Below are positions 8,803-16,543 of a stretch of DNA of 64,000 bases, one piece after another. The DNA is taken from assembly GCF_031456835.1 (NCBI RefSeq), contig NZ_JAVDVK010000001.1, positions 3,658,001 through 3,722,000 of the forward strand. The letters are read 5' to 3'. Numbering within the stretch: position 1 is the first letter of the stretch; the number at the start of each line of letters is the position of its first letter. Under the pieces are notes generated by a model. That model ran no database searches, had not been told where the DNA came from, and saw only the letters and a program-made list of their open reading frames with translations. Source of the stretch: Leifsonia shinshuensis (GTDB lineage Bacteria; Actinomycetota; Actinomycetes; Actinomycetales; Microbacteriaceae). The position numbers and the translations under genes were made by a program.

Positions 8803-9153
8803 GTGAGTAGTCGCGCCAAAACGCCGCACTTTGCGACATCCACTCACGACTCGGCGGAAGCGACCGCCGCCCGCTGAGGTGCACGTCGTTGCGCCCGCCG
8901 CGCCGCGCGGGTGCACAACAACGTGCACCTCGGCGATCGAGGCCGGCGAACGGTGAGTGGATGCGCGAATGCGGAGCGAATCGCGACATGAAGTCACCAC
9001 TCGCTGGAAGCGACCGCCTCTCGCTGAGGTGCACGTTGTTGCGCCCGACACGCCGCGGAACCGCACAACAACGTGCACCTCGGCGATCGAGGCCGGCGAG
9101 TGGTGAGTGGATGCGCGAAAGCGGCGTGAATTGCGACATGAAGTCACCACTCG
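8803..9153. repeat. 150-bp tandem repeat (about 2.3 copies) built of hairpins
   Basis: Part of the 716-bp gap between the three-gene signalling operon and accE. Units start at 8803, 8953 and 9103, exactly 150 bp apart. Each full unit has two inverted repeats. The first runs from GTGAGTRG to CCACTC (8803-8847, 8953-9003, 9103-9153) and often contains a smaller CGCGA/TCGCG pair. The second is a strong hairpin at 8876-8931 and 9026-9081, with 16-bp arms GAGGTGCACGTYGTTG / CAACAACGTGCACCTC around a loop of roughly 24 nt. In the second copy these arms pair perfectly; in the first there is one mismatch. Short frames across the array only repeat the unit and are not genes. Confidence 0.85.
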
Positions 9154-9168
9154 GTGGGCGTTAACGGA

Positions 9169-9204
9169 GAAAGGGGCCGACACCCGAATTGTCGGCCCCT
9201 TTTC
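9169..9204. terminator. Strong bidirectional hairpin terminator
   Basis: A perfect 13-bp stem AAAGGGGCCGACA / TGTCGGCCCCTTT (9170-9182 and 9190-9202) with a 7-nt loop CCCGAAT, followed by TTTTC on the plus strand and TTTC on the minus strand. It stands between the plus-strand signalling operon and the minus-strand accD-accE operon, so it could stop transcripts from either side. Confidence 0.8.
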
Positions 9205-9211
9205 AAACCCC

Positions 9212-9246
9212 GAGTCAGGGCGACAACCCGAATATCGCCCTGACTC
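9212..9246. terminator. Second hairpin with the same loop motif
   Basis: A perfect 12-bp stem GAGTCAGGGCGA / TCGCCCTGACTC (9212-9223, 9235-9246) enclosing CAACCCGAATA. The stem is unrelated to the preceding hairpin, but the loop again contains ACCCGAAT. There is no T-run after it, so it may be part of a structured RNA rather than a classical terminator. Confidence 0.55.
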
Positions 9247-9454
9247 GCCCCCAAAGCACTCGCCCGCTTACCCTAGTCGGCGAGTGATTGGCGGTGTGAC
9301 TCACGAGGAGAGACACCTAGCAATATCTATAGTGGCTGCGCTCCCAATAAATACATAGTCGTCATTTTGGAGGACACTTGGGGGACATTTCACGACCCCC
9401 GTTCGAGGCGCATCCCGAGCTTTCCGTATGACCCGTACTCGGGGGATGCCCCAA
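9247..9454. other. Gene-free stretch with an AT-rich island
   Basis: I see no convincing gene here. Bases 9317-9371 are near 40% G+C by my count, far below the surroundings, and contain TATAG, ATAAATACATAG and TTTTGGAGGACA. This could be a promoter, an unstructured regulatory RNA or a remnant of foreign DNA. Small frames reading rightward from about 9367 run into antisense of accE and have no support. Confidence 0.5.
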
Positions 9455-9474
9455 GAGGGGTACAAACGCCCCTC
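9455..9474 (-). terminator. Hairpin at the accE stop codon
   Basis: A GAGGGG / CCCCTC stem with loop TACAAACG (plus-strand reading) overlaps the accE stop codon. On the minus strand it lies exactly at the end of the accD-accE transcript. It lacks a U-run, so its strength as a terminator is doubtful; the 9169-9204 hairpin is the better stop further on. Confidence 0.35.
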
Positions 9475-9727
9475 AGCCCGAGAACGAGCGCCAGGCTCCG
9501 CCACCCGGGCGCAGCTCGCCGCGCAGCGCACGCTGGGTCCGCGCCCACGCGTCAGGGCCGTGCTCGGCCTGCGCCTCTTTGGCGGCGGCGGCCTGCTCCG
9601 CGGCAGCGGCCGCGAGGACGGCGGTCACGGCCGCCACCTCCTCGGCGGTCACGCCGCGAGTGAGGAAGCGGAGCTGGGACGGGTCGAGCGCCGAACCGCG
9701 GGGCTCGGCCGCGTGCGCGCCGCTCAC
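9473..9727 (-). CDS. accE: Acyl-CoA carboxylase epsilon subunit
   Basis: Small activating subunit of actinobacterial acyl-CoA carboxylases, which stabilises the AccA3-AccD complex. The gene begins with GTG overlapping the accD stop (GTGA) and codes 84 residues. The core [23 protein letters not shown] is the typical epsilon pattern (an L-x-G-x-T/P-x-x-E-x-A-A-V-x-A-V-L helix), followed by an Ala/Glu-rich helix and a C-terminal [19 protein letters not shown] tail, as seen in this family. The frame stays open upstream inside accD, so automatic calls may start it too early. Translational coupling and position make the assignment strong despite the short length. Confidence 0.9.
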   Translation of the reverse strand: MSGAHAAEPRGSALDPSQLRFLTRGVTAEEVAAVTAVLAAAAAEQAAAAKEAQAEHGPDAWARTQRALRGELRPGGGAWRSFSG

Positions 9728-11337
9728 AGCGGGATGTTCCCGTGCTTCTTCGGCGGCAGCGAGGCCCGCTTGGTGCGCAGCGCCCGCAGGGCCTTGATGA
9801 CCGACACGCGCGTCGCCGCCGGCTCGATCACGCCGTCCAGCTCGCCGCGCTCGGCGGCGAGGAACGGGCTGGCGACGTTGTAGGTGTACTCGTTGGCGAG
9901 CTTCGTGCGCACGGCGGCCACATCCTCGCCGGCCTCCTCCGCACGCTTGATCTCGCCGCGGTACAGGATGTTGACGGCGCCCTGGCCGCCCATCACGGCG
10001 ATCTCCGCGGTCGGCCAGGCGAGGTTGATGTCGGCGCCGAGCTGCTTGGAGCCCATCACGATGTACGCGCCGCCGTAGGCCTTGCGCGTGATGATCGTGA
10101 CCAGCGGCACCGTGGCCTCCGCGTACGCGTAGAGGAGCTTCGCGCCGCGGCGGATGACGCCCGTCCACTCCTGGTCCGTGCCGGGCAGATAGCCGGGCAC
10201 GTCCACGAGGGTGAGGATCGGGATGCTGAACGCGTCGCAGAACCGCACGAAGCGCGACGCCTTCTCACCCGCGTCGATGTTCAGCGTGCCGGCCATCGAG
10301 CTGGGCTGGTTCGCGACGATGCCGACCGAGCGGCCCTCGACGCGGGCGAAGCCGATCACGATGTTCGGCGCGAACAGCGGCTGGACCTCGAGGAACTCGC
10401 CGTCGTCGACGATGCCCTCGATGATCGTCTTCACGTCGTAGGGCTGGTTGGGGGAGTCGGGGATGACCGTGTTGAGGCGGCGGTCGGCATCCGTGATCTC
10501 CAGTTCCGGCTCCGACTGGAAGGCGGGGAGCTCGGCCAGGTTGTTCTGCGGCAGGTAGCTGAGCAGGGTGCGCGCGTAGTCGAGCGCGTCCTCCTCGTCG
10601 CTCGCCAGGTAGTGCGAGACGCCCGACACCTTGTTGTGGGTGAGTGCGCCGCCGAGCTCCTCGAAGCCGACGTCCTCGCCCGTGACGGTCTTGATGACGT
10701 CCGGGCCGGTGACGAACATGTGGCTCGACTTGTCGACCATGATGACGAAGTCCGTGAGCGCGGGGGAGTACACCGCGCCGCCGGCCGCCGGGCCCATCAC
10801 GATCGAGATCTGCGGGATGACGCCGGAGGCCGCGGTGTTGCGGCGGAAGATCTCGCCGTACTTGCCCAGGGCGACGACACCCTCCTGGATGCGCGCGCCG
10901 CCCGAGTCGAGGATGCCGATCATCGGGACGCCGGTCTTGAGCGCGTGGTCCATCACCTTGATGATCTTCTCGCCGGCGACCTCGCCGAGGGAGCCGCCGA
11001 AGATGGTGAAGTCCTGGCTGAACACCGCGACGTTGCGGCCGTGGATGGTGCCGACACCGGTGACGACGGCGTCGCCGTAGGGGCGCTTCGCCTCCATGCC
11101 GAAGGCGTGCGTGCGGTGGCGGACGAACTCGTCGAGCTCGACGAAGGAGCCCTGGTCGAGCAGGAGCTCGATGCGCTCGCGCGCGGTCAGCTTGCCCTTC
11201 GCGTGCTGCTTCTCGATGGCCGCCTGGCCGCTGGCGGTCACGGCCTCGTGGAACCGTTCCTTCAGGTCGGCGAGCTTGCCGGCGGTGGTGGTCAGGTCGG
11301 GGAGCTGTTCGGTCTGACGGGGTTCGGTGTCGGTCAC
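9724..11337 (-). CDS. accD: Acyl-CoA carboxylase beta chain (carboxyltransferase)
   Basis: Transfers CO2 from carboxybiotin to propionyl- or acetyl-CoA. The protein (537 residues from the start used here) is of AccD5/DtsR/PccB type with no zinc ribbon. Recognisable blocks are [19 protein letters not shown] and [16 protein letters not shown] in the N-terminal half, [16 protein letters not shown], and [13 protein letters not shown] and [19 protein letters not shown] in the C-terminal half. An earlier GTG at 11346 overlaps a TAGAGT box; that box ends 7 nt before GTG 11337, so I take 11337 as a leaderless start. It is followed by accE with a 4-bp overlap and is divergent from birA, whose product would biotinylate the AccA3 partner. 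Confidence 0.95.
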   Translation of the reverse strand: MTDTEPRQTEQLPDLTTTAGKLADLKERFHEAVTASGQAAIEKQHAKGKLTARERIELLLDQGSFVELDEFVRHRTHAFGMEAKRPYGDAVVTGVGTIHGRNVAVFSQDFTIFGGSLGEVAGEKIIKVMDHALKTGVPMIGILDSGGARIQEGVVALGKYGEIFRRNTAASGVIPQISIVMGPAAGGAVYSPALTDFVIMVDKSSHMFVTGPDVIKTVTGEDVGFEELGGALTHNKVSGVSHYLASDEEDALDYARTLLSYLPQNNLAELPAFQSEPELEITDADRRLNTVIPDSPNQPYDVKTIIEGIVDDGEFLEVQPLFAPNIVIGFARVEGRSVGIVANQPSSMAGTLNIDAGEKASRFVRFCDAFSIPILTLVDVPGYLPGTDQEWTGVIRRGAKLLYAYAEATVPLVTIITRKAYGGAYIVMGSKQLGADINLAWPTAEIAVMGGQGAVNILYRGEIKRAEEAGEDVAAVRTKLANEYTYNVASPFLAAERGELDGVIEPAATRVSVIKALRALRTKRASLPPKKHGNIPL

Positions 11338-11344
11338 GCCGTTC

Positions 11345-11350
11345 ACTCTA
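11345..11350 (-). promoter_or_regulatory. Leaderless-type -10 box for accD
   Basis: TAGAGT on the minus strand, 7 nt before GTG 11337. It decides between the two in-frame GTG codons, because the first one (11346) is part of the box. Confidence 0.45.
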
Positions 11351-11440
11351 CCGGCCAGCCGAACGGCCGTGCCGTTGACGAAACCCTACAAATCCGCCCG
11401 CCTGCGCTGGCGGAGAGTCCCAGTGCGAGAGACTGGGCGC

Positions 11441-12202
11441 GTGGAGTTCCGACGCAGCCGATCCATCGTCCCGGTCCTCGAGGTGCTGCCCGAGGCGGGC
11501 TCGACCAACGACGTCCTGAGCGCGCGCGCCGGCGACCTGCCGGACCTCGCGGTGCTGGTCACGGACAACCAGACGGGCGGCCGCGGGCGCCTGGGCCGGG
11601 TGTGGGTCACGCCGCCGGGCACGGCTCTTGCGATCTCGGTGCTGCTCAAGCCGGCCGGGCTCCCGCCGACCGCGTACGGCTGGTTCCCGCTGCTGGCCGG
11701 GCTGGCCATGAGCCGCGCACTCGGTCCGCTGGTCCCGGGCGGCGTGCAGGTGAAGTGGCCCAATGACGTCCTGATCGACGGGGACAAGGTGTGCGGCATC
11801 CTCGCCGAGCTGCTGCCCGGGATGTCCGGGCTCGTCATCGGCGCCGGCGTCAACCTCGCCCAGACGCGCGAGCAGCTGCCCACCGACACCTCCACATCGC
11901 TCCGGCTGGCGGGCGCCGAGGACGAGGACGCGGACCGCGTGCTGTCGGCGTACCTCATCCAGCTCACCACCCTCTACCGCGACTTCCTCTCCGCGAGCGG
12001 CGACCCGCTGCGGAGCGCGCTGCGCGACGAGGTCGTCGAGGCCTGCCACACGATCGGCCGGCCGGTGCGGGTGCAGCTGCCCTCCGGCGACGATCTGCTC
12101 GGCACGGCGGTGGGCATCGACGAGGACGGCCGGCTGATCGTCGAGTCGGATGCGGGCCGCACCGCGGTGGCAGCGGGCGACGTGACGCACCTGCGGTATT
12201 AA
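11441..12202 (+). CDS. birA: Biotin--[acetyl-CoA carboxylase] ligase
   Basis: Activates biotin with ATP and attaches it to the biotin-carrier Lys of AccA3. From GTG 11441 the protein has 253 residues, beginning with FRRSRSIVPVLEVLPEAGSTND. It shows the catalytic signatures GGRGRLGRVWVTPPG (biotinyl-AMP loop), VKWPNDVLIDG and VIGAGVNL, and a small SH3-like C-terminal domain (GRPVRVQLPSGDDLLGTAVGID). There is no N-terminal helix-turn-helix, so this is the non-repressor type. The frame is open back to 11327, but the upstream part would overlap the accD promoter and lacks family similarity. Position next to accD makes functional sense. Confidence 0.93.
   Translation: MEFRRSRSIVPVLEVLPEAGSTNDVLSARAGDLPDLAVLVTDNQTGGRGRLGRVWVTPPGTALAISVLLKPAGLPPTAYGWFPLLAGLAMSRALGPLVPGGVQVKWPNDVLIDGDKVCGILAELLPGMSGLVIGAGVNLAQTREQLPTDTSTSLRLAGAEDEDADRVLSAYLIQLTTLYRDFLSASGDPLRSALRDEVVEACHTIGRPVRVQLPSGDDLLGTAVGIDEDGRLIVESDAGRTAVAAGDVTHLRY
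12197..12202 (+). promoter_or_regulatory. Leaderless-type -10 box for the PH-domain gene
   Basis: TATTAA overlaps the birA stop codon and ends 6 nt before ATG 12209. It favours this ATG over the in-frame TTG at 12203. Confidence 0.4.
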
Positions 12203-12208
12203 TTGAGC

Positions 12209-12766
12209 ATGACCAGCACCCCGGACGGGACCGCCGCGCAGCCCGCCCAGCCACCCGAGCGTGTCATCGCCCGGCTGCGGTCGAACGCCCGGCGCCTGTT
12301 CTGGCCGAGCCTGGTGCTGATCGTGGCCGCCGGGGCCGTCGGCTACCTCGCCGGACGGGTCGGCGAGGTGTGGGAGATCGTGCTGCTGTGGTCGGCCGCG
12401 GCCGCCGTCGTGCTGCTGCTGTTCCTGCTGCCGCTGGCCGCGTGGCTGAGCCGCCGGTACACGATCACGACGCGGCGCCTGATCCTCCGCCACGGCTTCT
12501 TCGTCCGCGTGCGGCAGGAGCTGCTGCACAGCCGCGGCTACGACGTGTCGGTGCGGCGCACCTGGTTGCAGAGCCTGTTCCGCTCCGGCGACGTGCTGAT
12601 CAACTCGGGGCTGGAGCATCCGGTGGTGCTCAAGGACGTGCCGAAGGCCGACCAGGTGCAGCGCGCGCTGTCGGAGCTGATGGACCACTCGCAGACGGTG
12701 GTCGCCGTCCGCCGTCAGCAGTCGGAGTCAGTCTCCGACGAGACCACGGTCTGGGGCAGCCGCTAG
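12209..12766 (+). CDS. PH-domain (DUF304/bPH2) membrane protein
   Basis: A 185-residue protein with a Pro/Gln-rich N-terminus, two close membrane helices (about 35-85; WPSLVLIVAAGAVGYLAG and IVLLWSAAAAVVLLLFLLP) and a cytoplasmic bacterial PH domain starting at RRYTITTRRLILRHGFF and including VRVRQELLHSRGYDVSVRRTWLQSLF. This is the usual build of the PH-domain protein found beside birA and gtrA in many actinobacteria. The role is not established; membrane or lipid-associated assembly is a reasonable guess. Its 3' end overlaps the convergent gtrA gene by 39 bp. Confidence 0.8.
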   Translation: MTSTPDGTAAQPAQPPERVIARLRSNARRLFWPSLVLIVAAGAVGYLAGRVGEVWEIVLLWSAAAAVVLLLFLLPLAAWLSRRYTITTRRLILRHGFFVRVRQELLHSRGYDVSVRRTWLQSLFRSGDVLINSGLEHPVVLKDVPKADQVQRALSELMDHSQTVVAVRRQQSESVSDETTVWGSR

Positions 12767-13267
12767 CGTCGACCCGGTGATCGGGCGGCGACGGCCCGCG
12801 CGCTTCGCCCTCGACGCGGCGCGGTCGGGGGAGAACACCCACCAGCGGTAGAAGGCGAACCGGAACACGGTGCCGAGGGCGAGCCCCACGACGTTGTTGG
12901 CGATGTTGTCCGCCAGCAGGCTCTGGAACCCGAGCAGGTAGTGCGACACCCAGACGCACAGCAGCGGGATCGCCATGCCGGCGAGGCTGACGACGAAGAA
13001 CTCGACGCCCTCGCGCGTCGCGTTGTCGCTCCGGTTGCTCGAGAACGCCCAGTAGCGGTTGCCCAGCCAGTTGGCGCCGATGGCGACGAGCGTCGCGATG
13101 GCCGTGGCGTAGAGCGTCTTGTGCGGCACGTTCACCAGAACGACGACCATCAGGACGTTGAACACGACCAGGTTCACCACGAAGCCGACGGCGCCGACCG
13201 CGCCGAACTTGATCAGCTGCGGGAGGAGACGCGCCTTGTGCGCCGGTGTCGCGGTTTCGGTCGTCAT
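12728..13267 (-). CDS. GtrA family membrane protein
   Basis: A 179-residue protein with four membrane helices: FGAVGAVGFVVNLVVFNVLMVVV (about 22-44), TAIATLVAIGANWLGNRYWAFSS, VVSLAGMAIPLLCVWVSHYLLG, and NNVVGLALGTVFRFAFYRWWVFSP. The paired NRYWAFS and FRFAFYRWWVF ends are classic for GtrA. Members are thought to move lipid-linked sugars across the membrane or assist GT-C enzymes in polysaccharide modification. It is convergent with the PH-domain gene and divergent from purK. In this genome it may serve the wall-glycan pathways further along, but the link is by family only. Confidence 0.85.
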   Translation of the reverse strand: MTTETATPAHKARLLPQLIKFGAVGAVGFVVNLVVFNVLMVVVLVNVPHKTLYATAIATLVAIGANWLGNRYWAFSSNRSDNATREGVEFFVVSLAGMAIPLLCVWVSHYLLGFQSLLADNIANNVVGLALGTVFRFAFYRWWVFSPDRAASRAKRAGRRRPITGSTLAAAPDRGLVGD

Positions 13268-13386
13268 GCCCCTGCCTGGAGATGCGGGAAGATGGTCTGT
13301 GTTGTCGTCACAGTACGCGGGACAGGTTTCGCGTTCCTGTGAATCCCCCGGCCCAGGATGAAAAGTATCAGAGGAGCAGAGAGCCC

Positions 13387-14526
13387 ATGCCCAATCGCAT
13401 CATCGGCGTGATCGGCGGCGGTCAGCTGGCCAGGATGATGATCCCCCCGGCGGTCGAGCTCGGCATCGAGTTGCGCGTGCTGGAGGAGGCCGAGGGCATG
13501 AGCGCGGACCTCGCCGCGACCGGCGTCGGCGACTACCGCGACCTCGACACGGTGCTCGCGTTCGCCGAGACCGTCGACGTGATCACCTTCGACCACGAGC
13601 ATGTGCCCCCGGCGATCCTGCGCGAGCTGCAGTCGCGCGGCATCCCCGTGCATCCCGGTCCGGATGCCCTCCTCTACGCGCAGGACAAGCTGCAGATGCG
13701 CGCGAAGCTCAGCGAGCTGGGGCTGCCGGTCCCCGACTGGGCCGCGGTGGAGTCGGCCGACGAGCTCGGCGCCTTCCTCGCGGACCACGGCGGACGGGCC
13801 GTCGTCAAGACGGCCCGCGGGGGATACGACGGCAAGGGGGTCCGGGGCGTCTCGGACGCGTCCGGCGCGGACGACTGGTTCCTGGCGCTCGCCGAGGACG
13901 GCCGCGGCGGCGCCCTCCTCGTGGAGGAGCTGGTGCCGTTCCGCCGCGAGCTCGCGCAGCTGGTCGCACGGCGGCCCTCCGGCGAGATCGCCGCGTGGCC
14001 GGTCGTCGAGACGGTCCAGCGCGACGGCGTCTGCGCCGAAGTGCTGGCGCCGGCCCCCGGCGCGACCGGCCGCGTCGCGGAGGCCGCGGAGGAGATCGCG
14101 CGCCGCGTGGCCGAGGGTCTCGGCGTCACCGGTGTGCTGGCGGTGGAACTGTTCGAGACGACGGACGGTCGCGTCCTCGTCAACGAGCTGGCCATGCGCC
14201 CGCACAACAGCGGCCACTGGTCGATCGAGGGCGCGGTGACCGGGCAGTTCGAGCAGCACCTGCGCGCCGTCCTCGACCTGCCGCTCGGCTCCACGGAGCC
14301 GCGTGCCGACTGGTCCGTGATGGTGAACATCCTCGGCGGGCCGTCCGAAGGGACGCTGCAGGACCGTTACCCGGCCGCGCTCGCCGCGCATCCCGAAGCC
14401 AAGTTCCACGGCTACGGCAAGGCGCCCCGGCCGGGCCGGAAGGTCGGGCACGTCACCGTGAGCGGCGAGGACCTCGACGACGTGGTGTACCGGGCGCGGG
14501 CAGCGGCGGCCTTCTTCGAGGGCTGA
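13387..14526 (+). CDS. purK: 5-(carboxyamino)imidazole ribonucleotide synthase
   Basis: Purine synthesis: converts AIR, ATP and bicarbonate to N5-CAIR. The 379 residues form an ATP-grasp enzyme: IIGVIGGGQLARMM at the start, ITFDHEHVP (the family's E-HVP motif), QDKLQMRAKLSELGLPVPDW, KTARGGYDGKGV (ATP loop) and VNELAMRPHNSGHWSIEGA near the C-terminal end. ATG 13387 is preceded by GGAGCAG, a good ribosome site; frames upstream to 13246 lack similarity. The product is the substrate of PurE at 15.9-16.4 kb, so the two enzymes are neighbours on opposite strands. Confidence 0.95.
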   Translation: MPNRIIGVIGGGQLARMMIPPAVELGIELRVLEEAEGMSADLAATGVGDYRDLDTVLAFAETVDVITFDHEHVPPAILRELQSRGIPVHPGPDALLYAQDKLQMRAKLSELGLPVPDWAAVESADELGAFLADHGGRAVVKTARGGYDGKGVRGVSDASGADDWFLALAEDGRGGALLVEELVPFRRELAQLVARRPSGEIAAWPVVETVQRDGVCAEVLAPAPGATGRVAEAAEEIARRVAEGLGVTGVLAVELFETTDGRVLVNELAMRPHNSGHWSIEGAVTGQFEQHLRAVLDLPLGSTEPRADWSVMVNILGGPSEGTLQDRYPAALAAHPEAKFHGYGKAPRPGRKVGHVTVSGEDLDDVVYRARAAAAFFEG

Positions 14527-14553
14527 GCGCCTCGGCCGGCGGCGTCGGCGGCG

Positions 14554-15912
14554 TCAGCTGCCGGCGGGCTTCGCCGTGGCCGGGTGCAGCGACTGCTGCA
14601 CGAGCTGGCGGATCTGCGTGTAGTCCGGGTCCGTCGGGTCGATCGTCGGCGGGACGAGCTCCAGCTGCTGCACCGGCAGCTTGCGGGTCTTGAGCCCCAG
14701 GTCGACGAAGTAGCCGAGCATCGACTGCGGGATGTCCGTCTTCATCACCTGGGCGCCGGCCTTGGCGATGTCCTGGAACTTCGACACGACGTTCACGGGG
14801 TTCACCTGCTTCAGGATGGCGTCCTGCAGTTCGCGCTGACGCGCCATCCGGTCGTAGTCGCTCGAACCGTGCCGCGCCCGGGCGTACCACTGCGCGTGGT
14901 AGCCGTCGAGGTGACGGTTGCCCGGCTCGATCCACTCGACGACGCCGTTCAGGTTCTCGTCCCCGCCGATCGGGATGCGGTCCTTCACGGTCACGTCGAC
15001 GCCGCCCACCGCATCCACCAGGTCGGCGAAGCCCTGCATGTCGATGAGCACGTAGTACTGGATGGTGAGGCCGGTCGCGCCCTCCAGCGCGTCGCGCATC
15101 GCCTCGATGCCGGGCTCGCTGTTGTTCTTCGCCGCGTCCGGGTACAGCTTGGGCTTGTAGAGCTCGACCTCGGTGTAGATCGAGTTCAGCTGGCAGACGT
15201 CGACGTCGCAGCGGTCCTTGTACCCGTAGCCGTCGGGGTAGAGGGCGTGCAGCGGCGACTTCTTCGGGAACGGCACGGGGTCGAGGTCGCGGGGGAGGCC
15301 GATGGTCACGGCCTGGCCGGTGCTCGCGTCCACGCTCACGATCGACATGCTGTCCGGGCGCAGCCCGTCGCGGTCGGGGCCGGCGTCGCCGCCGAGCAGC
15401 ATGATGTTGTAGCGGCCGTCGATGGGGGGCTGGGACGGGCCGGCCGAGAAGATGTCGCCGAGCGCGCCGCGGGCGGACCCCGCCACCATCGACGCGTACC
15501 CCGCCGTGCCGGTGACGCCGACGAGCACCAGCACGGAGAACGCCGCGATCCAGCCGCGCGAGCGCGGAGCGGTGCGCACCAGCCGGACGAGTCGCAGCGT
15601 GTCGAGCGTCAGCACGACCCACAGCACCGCGTACGCGATCAGCAGCGACTGCACGAGCGTCAGGCTGCCGGCCTGCGTGAAGAGCGTGTAGACGGCCTGC
15701 GGAGCGATCAGGTAGGTGACGAGGGTGACGATCCCGAGCGCCCACAGCAGCAGCGTGGACAGGACGCCGACGCGGCCGAGCGTGCGGTTGCCGGCGACGA
15801 GCTGGGCGGAACCCGGGAGGAGCACGTTCATGGTCACCAGCCACCAGCCGCGCTTCGTCATGGTGTGCGACGAGGAGGCGTCGGGGTGGCGCAGGGGCGT
15901 GGCGATGGTCAT
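14554..15912 (-). CDS. LytR-CpsA-Psr (LCP) family cell-wall glycopolymer ligase
   Basis: LCP proteins transfer lipid-linked glycopolymers to peptidoglycan outside the membrane. The 452 residues have a hydrophobic N-terminal region with about four helices (20-150; more than the single helix of most LCPs) and an extracellular catalytic domain. YNIMLLGGDAGPDRDGLRPDSMSIVSVD and TIGLPRDLDPVPFP carry the conserved Asp and Arg residues expected to bind the pyrophosphate lipid, and ARARHGSSDYDRMARQRELQDAIL is the conserved late block. It starts 10 bp after the purE stop and so is probably the second gene of a purE-LCP transcript. It is a plausible attachment enzyme for the rhamnose glycans encoded from 22 kb on. 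Confidence 0.9.
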   Translation of the reverse strand: MTIATPLRHPDASSSHTMTKRGWWLVTMNVLLPGSAQLVAGNRTLGRVGVLSTLLLWALGIVTLVTYLIAPQAVYTLFTQAGSLTLVQSLLIAYAVLWVVLTLDTLRLVRLVRTAPRSRGWIAAFSVLVLVGVTGTAGYASMVAGSARGALGDIFSAGPSQPPIDGRYNIMLLGGDAGPDRDGLRPDSMSIVSVDASTGQAVTIGLPRDLDPVPFPKKSPLHALYPDGYGYKDRCDVDVCQLNSIYTEVELYKPKLYPDAAKNNSEPGIEAMRDALEGATGLTIQYYVLIDMQGFADLVDAVGGVDVTVKDRIPIGGDENLNGVVEWIEPGNRHLDGYHAQWYARARHGSSDYDRMARQRELQDAILKQVNPVNVVSKFQDIAKAGAQVMKTDIPQSMLGYFVDLGLKTRKLPVQQLELVPPTIDPTDPDYTQIRQLVQQSLHPATAKPAGS

Positions 15913-15922
15913 GACGTCGGGC

Positions 15923-16426
15923 TCACAGCTGGGATTTGAGGGCCTGGTTCTTCTGCTCGACGCTCGCCTCGAGGTCGGCGGCGAAGTCCGCGAGGCGCTG
16001 CTCGAGCGCGCTGTCCGAGGTGGCGAGGATCTTCACCGCCAGCAGGCCGGCGTTGCGCGCGCCGCCGATCGACACGGTCGCGACCGGGACCCCGGCGGGC
16101 ATCTGCACGATCGAGAGGAGCGAATCCAGGCCGTCGAGGCGGGCGAGCGGCACGGGGACGCCCACGACGGGCAGGGTGGTGACGGCGGCGAGCATCCCGG
16201 GCAGATGCGCCGCTCCGCCGGCTCCCGCGACGATGACCTTCACGCCGCGCGACGCGGCGGCCTTGCCGAACGCGATCATCTTCTCCGGCGTCCGGTGGGC
16301 CGAGACGACCTCCACCTCGTGGGCGACGTCGAATTCGCTCAGGACGCGGGACGCCTCCTGCATGACCGACCAATCGGAGTCGGACCCCATGACGACGGAG
16401 ACCAGCGGAGAGGGGGATGCAGGCAT
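15923..16426 (-). CDS. purE: N5-carboxyaminoimidazole ribonucleotide mutase
   Basis: Converts N5-CAIR, made by PurK, to CAIR. The 167-residue class I PurE has [27 protein letters not shown] and [15 protein letters not shown], all active-site loops. An in-frame ATG at 16435 lies inside a TACCAT box that ends 7 nt before ATG 16426, so I use the second ATG. The gene heads an operon with the LCP gene and is divergent from an acyltransferase. Confidence 0.94.
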   Translation of the reverse strand: MPASPSPLVSVVMGSDSDWSVMQEASRVLSEFDVAHEVEVVSAHRTPEKMIAFGKAAASRGVKVIVAGAGGAAHLPGMLAAVTTLPVVGVPVPLARLDGLDSLLSIVQMPAGVPVATVSIGGARNAGLLAVKILATSDSALEQRLADFAADLEASVEQKNQALKSQL

Positions 16427-16433
16427 AGCGATC

Positions 16434-16439
16434 ATGGTA
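16434..16439 (-). promoter_or_regulatory. Leaderless-type -10 box for purE
   Basis: TACCAT on the minus strand, 7 nt before ATG 16426. The upstream in-frame ATG at 16435 is formed by the end of this box. Confidence 0.45.
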
Positions 16440-16543
16440 GGTGGCGCTCCGCGCGCGGCCCGCGCGCCACGCGGAGCGCACCCAGCTGACCCCTGAACAG
16501 GTCACAGGAACTGCCCAGAGCAACCCCGTAGCGTCTCCCGCCT

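Noticed and set aside
8889..9358. Short plus-strand frames in the 150-bp repeat region
   Set aside because: They copy the repeat unit and change with it; no ribosome site and no similarity.
9367..9663. Plus-strand frame of 98 codons after GGAGG
   Set aside because: Runs antisense through accE with an Arg/Pro-rich product; accE is much better supported.
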